Below, one piece after another: positions 44,984 to 54,279 of a stretch of 64,000 bases of DNA. Numbering within the stretch: the stretch's first letter is position 1; each line of letters opens with the position of its first letter. A program made the translations under genes and the position numbers. This DNA comes from Hyphomicrobiales bacterium. GTDB lineage: Bacteria; Pseudomonadota; Alphaproteobacteria; Rhizobiales; Rhizobiaceae. The stretch covers positions 62,001 through 126,000 of the forward strand of contig UCNE01000003.1 in NCBI GenBank assembly GCA_900473685.1, in the 5' to 3' direction. The notes below the pieces were generated by a model. That model searched no databases. It was not told where the DNA came from and saw nothing but the letters and a program-made list of their open reading frames with translations.

Positions 44984-45612
44984 CGGATTTACTGTTTTCA
45001 GCCGATGATTTTCGCCGCCGTGCACTGCAGCAATCCGGCAGCCCGGCTGAAGAAGCATGGCGGGAGCATGGCGACTTTCTGCTCAATCCTGACACTGTTC
45101 CCTATCTCGAAACGCTGAAACTCAGGGATGCCGCGGTTCTCGTCCCTGTTATCGACGACGGCGACGAGGCGCGGGTGATTTTCACCCGGCGCACAGCGAC
45201 GCTGCGCAAGCATTCCGGACAGGTTTCTTTTCCCGGCGGTGCCATCGATCCGCAGGATGATACGCCGGAGCGTGCGGCCCTGCGCGAAACCGAGGAAGAG
45301 ATTGGCCTTGACCGCCGCTTTGTCGAGACGGTCGGCCGGTTGCCTTATTATATGGCGATGTCCGGTTTTCGCATCACGCCGATTCTGGCCGTGGTCCAGC
45401 CGGGTTACGATCTTATTCCCAATCCCACGGAGGTGGCTGCGGTCTTCGATGTACCGCTGTCCTTCCTGATGAATCCCGACAATCACGGCCTTGGCCAGGC
45501 GCACTGGAAAGGTGCCGACCGGCATTTTTACAGCATGCCCTATGGCGAACAGCATATCTGGGGCATTACCGCGGGCATTGTCCGCATGTTGTATGAAAGG
45601 CTTTATGCATGA
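44980..45612 (+). CDS. CoA pyrophosphatase (NUDIX)
   Basis: A 210-residue NUDIX enzyme of the NudL/PCD1 class that cleaves CoA to 3',5'-ADP and 4'-phosphopantetheine. The class-specific segment LRKHSGQVSFPGGAIDPQDDTPERAALRETEEEIGL at about residues 76-110 contains both the UPF0035 motif and an intact Nudix box. The start overlaps the DUF1285 stop by 4 bp and its stop overlaps the next start by 4 bp. Confidence 0.9.
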   Translation: MTDLLFSADDFRRRALQQSGSPAEEAWREHGDFLLNPDTVPYLETLKLRDAAVLVPVIDDGDEARVIFTRRTATLRKHSGQVSFPGGAIDPQDDTPERAALRETEEEIGLDRRFVETVGRLPYYMAMSGFRITPILAVVQPGYDLIPNPTEVAAVFDVPLSFLMNPDNHGLGQAHWKGADRHFYSMPYGEQHIWGITAGIVRMLYERLYA

Positions 45613-46859
45613 CCTCCGTCGCGGCCGAATCCTGGTTTTCAGCGCCCGCGCTGACCCGCGTGTTTGACCTTCTGAACGCCGATGGCGGCGAGGTTCGTGT
45701 GGTCGGTGGTGCCGTTCGCAACAGCCTGATGGGGCTTGCCGTCGCAGATATCGACATGGCAACGACACTTTTGCCGCAAGAGGTTGTTGCGCGCGCCAAA
45801 TCGGCCGGCATCAAGGCGGTTCCGACCGGCATCGAACATGGCACGGTGACGCTTGTCATCGACGGCGCTCCTTTCGAAATCACCACTTTGCGGCGTGACG
45901 TGGAGACGAACGGCCGTCATGCCGAGGTCGCCTTCGGGACGGACTGGACGGTGGATGCGCAGCGGCGCGACCTGACGATCAATGCGCTCTATGCCAATGC
46001 CAAGGGCGAGGTCATCGATCTCGTTGGTGGCCTTGCCGATATCGAAAAGCGCAATATCCGCTTCATCGGCAATGCCAGCGAGCGGGTGGCAGAAGACTAT
46101 CTGCGGGTGCTGCGCTTTTTCCGTTTCTTTGCCCATTACGGCTCCGGCCGCCCCGACGCCGACGGCCTGCGCGCCTGTGCTCAGGCGCGCTCGAAACTAT
46201 CGACACTATCGGCCGAGCGGGTGTGGTCCGAGTTGAAGAAGCTGCTTTCGGCCAAGGATCCGGGCCGGGCGCTGTTGTGGATGCGGACATCCGGCGTGTT
46301 GAGCGAAATCCTGCCGGAAAGCGAGAAATGGGGTATCGATGCGATCCCGGGTCTGATTGCCGCCGAACAGACGTTTGGCTGGCAGCCCGATCCGCTGCTC
46401 AGGCTGGCGTCGATCGTTCCACCGGATGCTGAGCGGCTGGATGCGATGGCCAAGCGGTTGCGGCTGTCCAAGGCGGAAGCTGCCTATTTTGCCGCCTGGA
46501 CAAAGGCACCGCGCTTGCCGGCCGAGATCGCCGATACCGCGTTCGACCGCCTGCTTTACCGGAACGGTGACAAGGGGATTGCAACAGCGCTTCGGTTATT
46601 GCTGGCCTCCTCGCGTCAAAAGTCCGAAAACGACCCATCGCAGCTACCTGAGACCGCACGGCTGCAGCGGCTGCTGACACGGGCGGAAAAATGGCGGAAG
46701 CCGGTGTTCCCGCTGACTGGCGCCGATGTTCTGGCCAATGGCATTCCCGCCGGGCCGCGTGTCGGCGAGATTCTCGGGCAGATCGAGGACAAGTGGGTGG
46801 ACGGCAATTTCAATGCCGACCGGGCAACGCTGGTTGCCCGGCTTCAATCCATGGTCTGA
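45609..46859 (+). CDS. CCA tRNA nucleotidyltransferase
   Basis: A 416-residue class II nucleotidyltransferase that adds or repairs the tRNA 3' CCA end. The catalytic head has VRVVGGAVRNSLMGLAVADIDMAT (GG and DxD motifs) near residue 25, then the ERhxxExxxhhh-like and RRDLTINALYAN segments; the neck and body are helical. It lacks the HD phosphohydrolase domain of E. coli Cca. Third gene of a tightly overlapping trio. Confidence 0.92.
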   Translation: MTSVAAESWFSAPALTRVFDLLNADGGEVRVVGGAVRNSLMGLAVADIDMATTLLPQEVVARAKSAGIKAVPTGIEHGTVTLVIDGAPFEITTLRRDVETNGRHAEVAFGTDWTVDAQRRDLTINALYANAKGEVIDLVGGLADIEKRNIRFIGNASERVAEDYLRVLRFFRFFAHYGSGRPDADGLRACAQARSKLSTLSAERVWSELKKLLSAKDPGRALLWMRTSGVLSEILPESEKWGIDAIPGLIAAEQTFGWQPDPLLRLASIVPPDAERLDAMAKRLRLSKAEAAYFAAWTKAPRLPAEIADTAFDRLLYRNGDKGIATALRLLLASSRQKSENDPSQLPETARLQRLLTRAEKWRKPVFPLTGADVLANGIPAGPRVGEILGQIEDKWVDGNFNADRATLVARLQSMV

Positions 46860-46871
46860 AAGGGCTGAGGT

Positions 46872-47057
46872 TCAGGCGACTTTCGCCTCTTCGACGATAC
46901 GCGCCTTGATATTGTCGATCATGTTTTCGCGAATCAGCGTTTCTCCATGCGCCGAGCGCATATGCTCCACGGCGCGCCGGACGACTTCGGCGTCGCTGTC
47001 GGCGTGGGTGTGCCATTCGCAGCCGGGCACGAGGGTCCCGCATTCAAACAATCGCAT
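46872..47057 (-). CDS. DUF1059 small protein
   Basis: A 61-residue protein: MRLFECGTLVPGCEWHTHADSDAEVVRRAVEHMRSAHGETLI. It matches the DUF1059 pattern, with a Cys-x(6)-Cys and His residues that could bind metal. A very strong AAGGAGGAG precedes the ATG. No function is established. Confidence 0.85.
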   Translation of the reverse strand: MRLFECGTLVPGCEWHTHADSDAEVVRRAVEHMRSAHGETLIRENMIDNIKARIVEEAKVA

Positions 47058-47340
47058 GATGCTCCTCCTTGCGTTTGCATAGTCCGCCTGGAAGGCGTTT
47101 GGACCAGACGGATGGAGGAAGTATAACCGAAAATGGCGCATATGGTTCCGTCGATTGTCCCCGTGGCGTTCACAATATTTTGGGGCCGCCCCCGTTTTCT
47201 GAACGCGACATGGCCTTGAAGCTTCCTTTTCAGGGTCACATTGTCGCCCGATCCGTCCTTAACCCTTGGCGCCGGGGTTAGCCCCTTTCGGAAAGGATGG
47301 TGAAAACCGTCTTGAGACTGACTTAAGGAAGGACACGCAT

Positions 47341-47751
47341 ATGACCATTCGCCACATGCCCGTTGCAGCCCTGACGGCTGCCGCTCTCAGTCTGATCGTC
47401 ATCAACTCGCCGGCCTTTGCCCAGGGTGCTGCAGAACCACAGACGACCCAGCCGATGCAGGGCACGGCTCCCGCTGCCATCAGCGATCAGAAGATCGAAG
47501 CTTTCGCCGTCGCCTATCTGCAGGTCGACAAGGTACGCCAGGACTATGCCGCCAAGATCGGTGCTGAAAAGGACGCGGCCAACAAGCAGAAGCTTCAGAA
47601 CGAGGCCAACAAGCAGATGATCAATGCGGTCGAAAAATCGCCGGACATGTCGCTTGATGAATACAAGACCATCATCACAGCTGCGCAGACTGATCCCGAT
47701 GTCGCCAAGAAGGTGCAGGAAAAACTCAAGACGACTGATACGGCCCAATAG
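47341..47751 (+). CDS. Exported DUF4168-type protein
   Basis: A 136-residue protein with a signal peptide (about residues 1-28, ending AFAQG), a Gln/Pro-rich linker, and a helical DUF4168-like domain: ISDQKIEAFAVAYLQVDKVRQDYAAKIGAEKD... ending in the repeated VAKKVQEKL. AAGGAAGG lies about nine bases before the ATG. Function unknown; a periplasmic helix bundle. Confidence 0.8.
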   Translation: MTIRHMPVAALTAAALSLIVINSPAFAQGAAEPQTTQPMQGTAPAAISDQKIEAFAVAYLQVDKVRQDYAAKIGAEKDAANKQKLQNEANKQMINAVEKSPDMSLDEYKTIITAAQTDPDVAKKVQEKLKTTDTAQ

Positions 47752-47885
47752 AGCCTACCCGCGGAGCAGGGCGTAAGCGGTCCTGCTCCTCAACCGGCGG
47801 CCATCAAGAAAGCACTATAGAAAACCGGGCCTTTGATGCTATGGCTTCGTCTCCCTGAGACGTCCGCAAAGGCACACGCTTCATT

Positions 47886-48431
47886 ATGAGCTCTTCTGTT
47901 CAGCAGGAACTGATCGATTCGATCCGCAACATCGCGGATTACCCGAAGCCCGGTATCATGTTCCGCGATATCACCACGTTGCTCGGCAATCCGCGCGCCT
48001 TCCGCCGGGCGATCGATGAGCTCGTCCACCCCTTCGCCGGGACAAAGATCGACAAGGTGGCCGGTGTCGAAGCCCGCGGCTTCATCATGGGCGGCGCCAT
48101 GGCGCACCAGATGTCGGCCGGTTTCGTGCCGATCCGTAAAAAGGGCAAGCTGCCGCACGACACGGTCCGCATCGCCTACAGCCTGGAATACGGCGTCGAC
48201 GAGATGGAAATGCACCGCGATGCCATCAAGCCGGGCGAAAAGGTTATTCTGGTGGACGACCTGATCGCCACCGGCGGTACTGCGGAAGGGGCGACCAAGC
48301 TCCTGCAGCAGATGGGTGCCGATATCGTCGCCGCCTGCTTCATCATCGACCTGCCGGAACTCGGTGGCCGCAAGAAGATCGAAGCGCTCGGCGTCAAGGT
48401 GCTGACGCTGATCGAATTCGACGGCCACTGA
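47886..48431 (+). CDS. apt: Adenine phosphoribosyltransferase
   Basis: A 181-residue salvage enzyme that converts adenine and PRPP to AMP. The PRPP-binding loop is [17 protein letters not shown] near residues 120-136, and the N-terminal adenine-site segment is [15 protein letters not shown]. Length is typical. The membrane protein gene at 48453 follows after 21 bp. Confidence 0.95.
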   Translation: MSSSVQQELIDSIRNIADYPKPGIMFRDITTLLGNPRAFRRAIDELVHPFAGTKIDKVAGVEARGFIMGGAMAHQMSAGFVPIRKKGKLPHDTVRIAYSLEYGVDEMEMHRDAIKPGEKVILVDDLIATGGTAEGATKLLQQMGADIVAACFIIDLPELGGRKKIEALGVKVLTLIEFDGH

Positions 48432-48452
48432 AGAAACGGCAGGAGCCACTCT

Positions 48453-49571
48453 ATGACGTCGATACAGGAAGCGTTGGGCGCAGCTGCGGATGAGGGAATC
48501 ATCACATCGGCGCAGGCGGAGAAGCTGGTGCCGTTTCTGCTGGATGCGAAGATTGCAGCCGGTGGCGGACAACACCCGGTGACCGGCCCGGCCGATCTTG
48601 CCGATGATGCGCTTCTGGCTGAAGAAAGCGAGCAGCCGCGCTTCGTTCGCGGTTTTCACGATATCCTGATCACCATCGGCGTCATCGTAGCGCTGGTCGG
48701 TCTCTGGGGTATCGGCAACCTGTTTGCCGTCTTGCCGGCCATTGTCATCCTGGCCGAAATCCTGATCCGCCGGCAACGCTTGGCGCTGCCGGCCGTTGCG
48801 TTGACCGTGGCTCTCGTCCACTGGACCGGCATGTTTGCTCTGCTGGTCATCGAAATGGCTGCTCCAGAGGAACTCGAGATCCTGACCAACTGGCTTATGG
48901 TGCTGCCGATCTTTGCCGCCGTTCTGGCGGTGTTTTACTGGCGATACCGGGTGCCCCTGGCGCTGGCGGCAACGCTTCTGGCGCTGTTCCTGCTCGCCAT
49001 GGATATCGTGCTTGTCTTGATCGCCAAAGCCTACGGCTCGACCGAGGCCCTTGCCGAGCATTCCGGACTGGTTTCCAGCGTGTTCCTGATCAGCGCACTG
49101 GGCCTCTTTTCGGCGGCAATGTCTTATGATGTCGCCGATCCAACCCGCACGAGCCGCAAATCGGACGTGGCATTCTGGCTGCATCTCGCGGCCGCTCCGG
49201 CGCTGCTCTACGCCATGCTGTCGTTCATCTTCCTGCGCAATGTCTCCAGCGAGTGGTGGGGAGATGCAACATCACCGGCGGATGCGGCGGCGGTGCTTGC
49301 GATCGTCATCGTCTTCATGGTCATCGGCCTGATCATCGACCGGCGCGCCTTTGTCACCTCCGGGCTGGTATCGCTTGGTCTGGCGATCTGGACGATCCTG
49401 CAGCAGGGCGGCGTCGCTTTCAGCGACTATTTTTCCGTCACCGTGCTTGCGGTCGGCGTCGTCGTGCTGATGATCGGCATTTTCTGGCAGGTGTTGCGGC
49501 GGGCCATCGTCTCGCTCCTGCCCGCCGGGATCACGTCATATCTGCATCCCGTTTATCAGGCCAAGGGCTGA
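48453..49571 (+). CDS. Polytopic membrane protein, possibly DUF2157-like
   Basis: A 372-residue protein. Residues 1-70 are cytosolic with a SHOCT-like or DUF2157-like start (ALGAAADEGIITSAQAEKLVPFLL); about ten hydrophobic helices follow (for example DILITIGVIVALVGLWGIGNLFAVLP). No transporter signature is seen. It lies 21 bp after apt and may share its transcript. Family assignment is tentative. Confidence 0.75.
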   Translation: MTSIQEALGAAADEGIITSAQAEKLVPFLLDAKIAAGGGQHPVTGPADLADDALLAEESEQPRFVRGFHDILITIGVIVALVGLWGIGNLFAVLPAIVILAEILIRRQRLALPAVALTVALVHWTGMFALLVIEMAAPEELEILTNWLMVLPIFAAVLAVFYWRYRVPLALAATLLALFLLAMDIVLVLIAKAYGSTEALAEHSGLVSSVFLISALGLFSAAMSYDVADPTRTSRKSDVAFWLHLAAAPALLYAMLSFIFLRNVSSEWWGDATSPADAAAVLAIVIVFMVIGLIIDRRAFVTSGLVSLGLAIWTILQQGGVAFSDYFSVTVLAVGVVVLMIGIFWQVLRRAIVSLLPAGITSYLHPVYQAKG

Positions 49572-49581
49572 CGACGGGTTC

Positions 49582-50049
49582 TCAAGGGAACTCTATGACC
49601 TTGCTTTCGAACCGGATGACCGGCTGGCCGTCCTGGTTTTCGCCTTCGCAGAGGATGGTGTTGATCCGCCATCCCGGCCGCGATTCGAGGTCTTTCGCTC
49701 CAACGAAGGTGACGAAATAGGTGATCGTGTCGCCGGCAAAGACTGGCCGCAGCCAGCGCATGTCCTTGAAACCGGGCGAGGGGCCAAGCTTGGGCGCAAC
49801 GACGCCTTTGGCCGCCAGCCGTTTCATTTCCCCCATCCAGTAGGGCACGAAGCATTTCATCCATCCGGCGCAGGTGTGCCAACCGGATGCGCAGAGGCCG
49901 CCGAATAGCGATTGCCTGGCCAGTTCCGCATCCAGATGAAAGGGCTGAGGATCAAATTGTGTGGCGAAATGGATGATATCTTCGGCGGTGAAGATCACGG
50001 TGCCGATGGTTTCCCGTGTGCCTTCCGGGTGAAGGTCCGACAGTTTCAT
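49582..50049 (-). CDS. MaoC-family hot-dog hydratase-like protein (second of pair)
   Basis: A 155-residue hot-dog protein with the (R)-hydratase-like motif: TAEDIIHFATQFDPQPFHLDAELARQSLFGGLCASGWHT, where Asp and His are the candidate catalytic residues, and AGDTITYFVTFVGAKD. It is probably a dehydratase or hydratase acting on acyl-CoA thioesters. The ATG at 50049 overlaps the stop of the upstream MaoC gene. The pair may form a heterodimer, as two-subunit MaoC enzymes do. Confidence 0.85.
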   Translation of the reverse strand: MKLSDLHPEGTRETIGTVIFTAEDIIHFATQFDPQPFHLDAELARQSLFGGLCASGWHTCAGWMKCFVPYWMGEMKRLAAKGVVAPKLGPSPGFKDMRWLRPVFAGDTITYFVTFVGAKDLESRPGWRINTILCEGENQDGQPVIRFESKVIEFP

Positions 50050-50501
50050 GGAGTTTCTCCTGCCGGCTGGCAGCGGATCATGTTGGCATAGTCGCAGATC
50101 GCGACCGTCTCGCCCCGCTGGTTGGTGACGACGGCGCGCAGCCGGACAATGCCGATTTCCGGCCGCGATCGCGACACGCGCGCCTCTATGACCTCGCAAC
50201 GGCCGGACAACGTATCGCCAACCAGTACTGCCTTCTTCCATTCCATGCTGTCGACGCCGGGAGAACCTTCCGACGCGGTCTCATGGATATAGCTGTCGCA
50301 GAGCATGCGCATCATCATCGCGCTGGTATGCCAACCGGAAGCCGCAAGGCCGCCGAGAATGCTGGCCTTGCCGCCCTCTTCGGAGAGATGCATCGGTTGC
50401 GGATCGAATTCCGACGCAAAGGCGATGACCTCTTCGGTCCTGACCTCGACAGGCTTGAAATCAAACCGCTTGCCGGCCGGAAAATCTTCGAAATACAGCA
50501 T
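50046..50501 (-). CDS. MaoC-family hot-dog hydratase-like protein (first of pair)
   Basis: A 151-residue paralogue of the downstream gene with the same block: TEEVIAFASEFDPQPMHLSEEGGKASILGGLAASGWHTSAMMMRML, then VGDTLSGRCEVIEARVSRSRPEIG. Catalytic Asp and His are kept. GGAGG sits nine bases before this ATG and three before another ATG at 50507, so either start could be used. Tandem MaoC genes with 4-bp overlap suggest co-translation and a joint enzyme. Confidence 0.83.
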   Translation of the reverse strand: MLYFEDFPAGKRFDFKPVEVRTEEVIAFASEFDPQPMHLSEEGGKASILGGLAASGWHTSAMMMRMLCDSYIHETASEGSPGVDSMEWKKAVLVGDTLSGRCEVIEARVSRSRPEIGIVRLRAVVTNQRGETVAICDYANMIRCQPAGETP

Positions 50502-50579
50502 GGTCATTGTCCTCCAACACGCGCGTTTTAACATCCGGGCGTGCTCTGGGAAATGGAAAGAGGATCCGAGGACTGGGGA

Positions 50580-52028
50580 TCAAGGCTGGAACGGCAGGTC
50601 CTGACCGTTGATCTTCACCTTCTTGTTTTCGTCGACAGTAATATTCCACATCTGCCGGCCATCGGACGTCTGCTTGGCAAAGCCCTTGACCATCAAGAGC
50701 ATGAAGGCTGCCTGGCCGAATTCCGGCACGGTCGTCGCGTTCTTTTGCAGGTAGGAAACCGTCTTGTCGAAATCCTTGGCATAAAGCGTGATGTCGGTGT
50801 TCTGGCGGCCCTGATCTTCGGGGTAGACGGTTGTCGTACCCGAGAGGCTGAAATCGTAGACGGCGGAGCGGGCCGAAACCTCGTCATAGCGGATGGTCAT
50901 GGCGCCGCCCGGCATAAATATGCGGCCAGCCTCTGCCGATTGTTCATCGGTCAACGGCTTGTCTGTATCGAAATTGGCATGATCGATCAGATAGGTGATG
51001 CCGCTGGCCAGATTGAGCTTTTCCAGCGAGATGCGGGTTGTCACGGTTTCCGGAAGCGCCGAGGCAAAGGCATCCGGAACCAGGCCCTGCGGCAACGACG
51101 GCTTGTCGATGGTCACGCCGAAGCCGACTTTCGCGTCGTCCTTCAGGCCATTGGTGTCGATCGTGTAGCGCAGGGTTTCCGCACCATAGGTACCGGTCGG
51201 GGTTGCGACCTTGAGATTGGCGACCTCGATCGATTCCAAAAGGTTCTCAAACATCGGCAGGTTGGCGCGAACCAGCGACTTCAGGCGCACCTGCTCGGTT
51301 GCCAGCAGCTTGTCCTTCTTCACATTGTCGAGGATGAAGAAAACCAGATCCTGCAGCGGCCGGTAGGCAAGGCCGTTGAAGGCGACATCCGCCGTCACTG
51401 TGCCGGCGGAAATATCCACCTTCATCTTTGAGGGATCGATGATCGTTTCGGTAAAGCCGTTCAGGGCCGTGTTGCCGCGAATGTCGATGGTTTCGGGCGT
51501 GGCCCGCGTCGAGTTCATCGTCGACTTCATCGACCCGAATCGCGCCTCGACCGATTGCTGCGGCGATGTCGAGGTCATGAAAAGACCGTTGGCCGACATG
51601 TCTGCCGATTTGAAATAGAGCAGATCCGGATCGACAACGCCTTCGGTCCGCATCGCATCGATCTTGTAGGTGAAATCGGTCTTTTCGGTTCCCGCCGTGA
51701 ACTGCCCCTTCACATCGAGGTCGGCAGACTGGGAAAAATGCCAAAGCCCGTCTTCCAACGGGCGGATCAGTGAAAGCAGCGGCTTCAGGCCTGAAATACT
51801 GAAGGTTTTCGGGTCCACATCTTTCAGAAGGATCGTTGGATCGAAGGTTAGTTCATAGTCGGCGGTCCCGGGCCGCACCTTGATCAGGCCGGATTTTGCC
51901 AGAGTTTCCGGCAGGTAGGAGTTGAATTTCTGCTCAAGTTCCTGCGCGCCCTGATGGCTGATATCCTCAGCCTGCACTGACTGGGTGATAAGGGCGGTTG
52001 AAAGCAGAAGGGCAGGAATCAGGCGCAT
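50580..52028 (-). CDS. Exported protein of unknown function
   Basis: A 482-residue protein with a signal peptide (MRLIPALLLSTALITQSVQA) and a long, beta-rich, otherwise featureless mature part with alternating LKVATPTGTYGAETLRYTIDTNG and similar strands. No catalytic or lipoprotein motif was found. It resembles large periplasmic beta-helical or lipid-bridge-like proteins in general character only. AGGAG precedes the ATG. It lies downstream of ychF behind a 20-bp perfect hairpin. Confidence 0.75.
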   Translation of the reverse strand: MRLIPALLLSTALITQSVQAEDISHQGAQELEQKFNSYLPETLAKSGLIKVRPGTADYELTFDPTILLKDVDPKTFSISGLKPLLSLIRPLEDGLWHFSQSADLDVKGQFTAGTEKTDFTYKIDAMRTEGVVDPDLLYFKSADMSANGLFMTSTSPQQSVEARFGSMKSTMNSTRATPETIDIRGNTALNGFTETIIDPSKMKVDISAGTVTADVAFNGLAYRPLQDLVFFILDNVKKDKLLATEQVRLKSLVRANLPMFENLLESIEVANLKVATPTGTYGAETLRYTIDTNGLKDDAKVGFGVTIDKPSLPQGLVPDAFASALPETVTTRISLEKLNLASGITYLIDHANFDTDKPLTDEQSAEAGRIFMPGGAMTIRYDEVSARSAVYDFSLSGTTTVYPEDQGRQNTDITLYAKDFDKTVSYLQKNATTVPEFGQAAFMLLMVKGFAKQTSDGRQMWNITVDENKKVKINGQDLPFQP

Positions 52029-52107
52029 CGAAAACTCCTCAGATGATTGCGAGGCAACATATAGCCGATCGGCCGAAGGGCAAGCACCAAGGCCGTTGCA
52101 AAACGCC

Positions 52108-52157
52108 ACACACGGCAACGCCGTTCGCTAGAGTTAACGAACGGCGTTGCCGTGTGT
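52108..52157. terminator. 20-bp perfect hairpin downstream of ychF
   Basis: Arms 52108-52127 and 52138-52157 are exact complements over 20 bp around a 10-nt loop. It lies 48 bp after the ychF stop on the minus strand. T runs on either side are short. A terminator or protective 3' hairpin is the simplest reading. Confidence 0.65.
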
Positions 52158-52205
52158 TGAATTTCCTGCCGGAAGCGCCGCCGCCCATGCGGCCGTGCGC
52201 TTCGT

Positions 52206-53309
52206 TTAGGTGTTGAAGCGGAAGTGGATCACGTCGCCGTCCTGGACGACATATTCCTTGCCTTCGTCGCGGGCCTTGCCGGCTTCCTTGGCGCCGGTTT
52301 CGCCGCCAAACGCGATGTAATCGTCATAGGCAATGGTGAAGGCGCGGATGAAGCCGCGTTCGAAATCCGTATGGATGACGCCGGCCGCGGCCGGCGCCTT
52401 GGTGCCGCGCGGGATGGTCCAGGCGCGCGTTTCCTTGGGGCCGACGGTGAAATAGGTGATCAGGTCGAGCAGCTTGTAGCCGGCGCGGATCAGCTGGTCG
52501 AGACCGGCTTCATGCAGGCCGAGCGCTTCCAGGAATTCCTTGGATTCTTCTTCCGGCAGCTGCGCCACTTCGGATTCGATGGCGGCCGAGATGACGACCG
52601 TTTCGGCACCCTGCGTCTTGGCCATGGCTTCGACGGCCTTGGTATGGGCATTGCCGGTTGCAGCGTCAGCTTCAGCGACGTTGCAGACATAGAGAACCGG
52701 GTGGGCGGTCAGAAGATTGAGACCCTGCAGAATGAGCTTTTCTTCCGCATCCAGTGTCGGCAGGAGCGTGCGCACCGGCTTGCCGTCCTGCAGCAGCTTC
52801 AGGGCGGCATCCATGACCGGCAAGAGAGCGACCGATTCCTTGTCCTTGGATGCGGCGCGCTTGCGGGTCTGCTCGGTGCGGCGCTCCAGGCTTTCCAGAT
52901 CGGCGAGCATCAGCTCGGTCTCGATCGTTTCGGCATCGCCGACCGGATTGATGCGGCCTTCGACATGGGTGATGTCGTCATCTTCGAAGCAGCGCAGCAC
53001 ATGCACCGTCGCGTCGACTTCGCGGATATTGGCGAGGAACTTGTTGCCGAGGCCTTCACCCTTCGATGCGCCGCGCACCAGGCCGGCGATATCGACGAAG
53101 GAGATGCGGGTCGGGATCAGTTCCTTGGACTTGGCGACATCGGCGAGCTTGCGCATGCGCGGATCGGGCACGGCCACTTCGCCGGTGTTCGGCTCGATGG
53201 TGCAGAACGGATAGTTCGCGGCCTGCGCCTGCGCCGTCTTGGTCAGCGCGTTGAAGAGAGTGGACTTGCCGACATTCGGCAGTCCGACGATACCGCATTT
53301 GAAACCCAT
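52206..53309 (-). CDS. ychF: YchF/Ola1-family GTPase/ATPase
   Basis: A 367-residue conserved Obg-family NTPase: G1 GLPNVGKSTLFNAL at residue 8, G3 FVDIAGLVRGASKGEGLGNKF near residue 68, G4 YVCNVAEAD (the NxxE of YchF, which prefers ATP), a coiled-coil insert, and the C-terminal TGS domain ITYFTVGPKETRAWTI...VQDGDVIHFRFNT. It is linked to ribosome function and stress responses. The ATG at 53309 matches the universal MGFKCGIVGLPN start; upstream codons are not conserved-looking. Confidence 0.95.
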   Translation of the reverse strand: MGFKCGIVGLPNVGKSTLFNALTKTAQAQAANYPFCTIEPNTGEVAVPDPRMRKLADVAKSKELIPTRISFVDIAGLVRGASKGEGLGNKFLANIREVDATVHVLRCFEDDDITHVEGRINPVGDAETIETELMLADLESLERRTEQTRKRAASKDKESVALLPVMDAALKLLQDGKPVRTLLPTLDAEEKLILQGLNLLTAHPVLYVCNVAEADAATGNAHTKAVEAMAKTQGAETVVISAAIESEVAQLPEEESKEFLEALGLHEAGLDQLIRAGYKLLDLITYFTVGPKETRAWTIPRGTKAPAAAGVIHTDFERGFIRAFTIAYDDYIAFGGETGAKEAGKARDEGKEYVVQDGDVIHFRFNT

Positions 53310-53497
53310 GGTCTTGAAACCTGTCCGATCGAATTCTGTTGCTGTGCCTTTTGCGGAAACTTGGGCCGAGGTCAAGCCTCCGACCGGTTTTGCAGGCTTT
53401 ATAGGGGAGAAGCCGCCCGAGTGCATCTTGTTTGAAGCCGGTTTGCGATGCACAATGGATCTTTCCTCCACTCCTGTGATCAACGGGCGGATTTCCG

Positions 53498-53809
53498 ATG
53501 GCGGACAACGACACCAGTCTCAAACCTAAAATTGTGACCAAGCCGAAGCTGGAAAGGCCGAAGCTCTACAAGGTCATTCTGGTCAATGACGACTACACCC
53601 CGCGCGAATTCGTCATCATGGTGCTGAAGGCGGTGTTCCACATGAGCGAGGAGACCGGTTACCGGATGATGATGACGGCCCACAAGATGGGCGTCTGTGT
53701 CATCGTCGTCTGTGCCCGGGACATTGCCGAGAGCAAGGCCAAGGAAGCCACTGATCTGGGCAAGGAGGCGGGCTTTCCGTTGATGTTCATGACGGAGCCG
53801 GAGGAATAG
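53498..53809 (+). CDS. ClpS-type N-degron adaptor, ClpS2-like
   Basis: A 103-residue adaptor that delivers N-degron substrates to a ClpA-type unfoldase. The fold is clear: LYKVILVNDDYTPREFVIMVLKAVFHMSEETGYRMMMTAHKMG. The gate residue after TP is Arg, where E. coli ClpS has Met. The 3' end (ARDIAESKAKEATDLGKEAGFPLMFMTEPEE) differs from ClpS1 proteins. No clpA follows. Together these fit the second, more selective ClpS2 paralogue known from Agrobacterium. Confidence 0.85.
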   Translation: MADNDTSLKPKIVTKPKLERPKLYKVILVNDDYTPREFVIMVLKAVFHMSEETGYRMMMTAHKMGVCVIVVCARDIAESKAKEATDLGKEAGFPLMFMTEPEE

Positions 53810-53814
53810 CAGGG

Positions 53815-54276
53815 CTAAATCCCTGCGGGGCGCCGGATCTGAAAACCGGTCTTATCCTGCTTGAACCCGCAGCCCTGATAAAATTTCAGCGTCGCGGGAT
53901 CCTTGGAGCCGGTCAGCAGCATGACCTTGTAGCAACCGGCGCTCCAGGCGCGCTCGAAGGCATCTGCAATCAAGGCTCTCGCATGGCCGCGTTTGCGGTA
54001 CTCAGCGTGCGTGACGACATTTTCGATCAACGCATAAGGCGCGCCGCCACGGGTGAGGTTCGGGATCACCACCAGCGTTACCGAAGAGGTCAAGGTCTCG
54101 CCCGTCACGCCGGTTAGTATCGTCATGCCGGGCTGGGCTACGATCTCGGCAAAGCGCCCGGCGGCGATATCCGGTGCCATCTCCGGATCGTCTGCATTGA
54201 GGTGCCGGTAGAGCGCAAGCAGGGCAGGGAGGTCGTCCTGCTCAGCGCGCCGGATGTGGAAGTCGCCGGTTTGCAC
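53815..54276 (-). CDS. GNAT-family N-acetyltransferase
   Basis: A 153-residue acetyltransferase with GNAT motif A, IENVVTHAEYRKRGHARALIADAFERAWSAGCYKVMLLTGS, and the acetyl-CoA-binding RKRGHA turn. The C-terminal FYQGCGFKQDKTGFQI is the usual ending. It ends 5 bp from clpS (convergent) and starts 3 bp after pth on the same strand, so it is probably co-transcribed with pth. Acceptor unknown. Confidence 0.85.
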   Translation of the reverse strand: MQTGDFHIRRAEQDDLPALLALYRHLNADDPEMAPDIAAGRFAEIVAQPGMTILTGVTGETLTSSVTLVVIPNLTRGGAPYALIENVVTHAEYRKRGHARALIADAFERAWSAGCYKVMLLTGSKDPATLKFYQGCGFKQDKTGFQIRRPAGI

Positions 54277-54279
54277 GGG

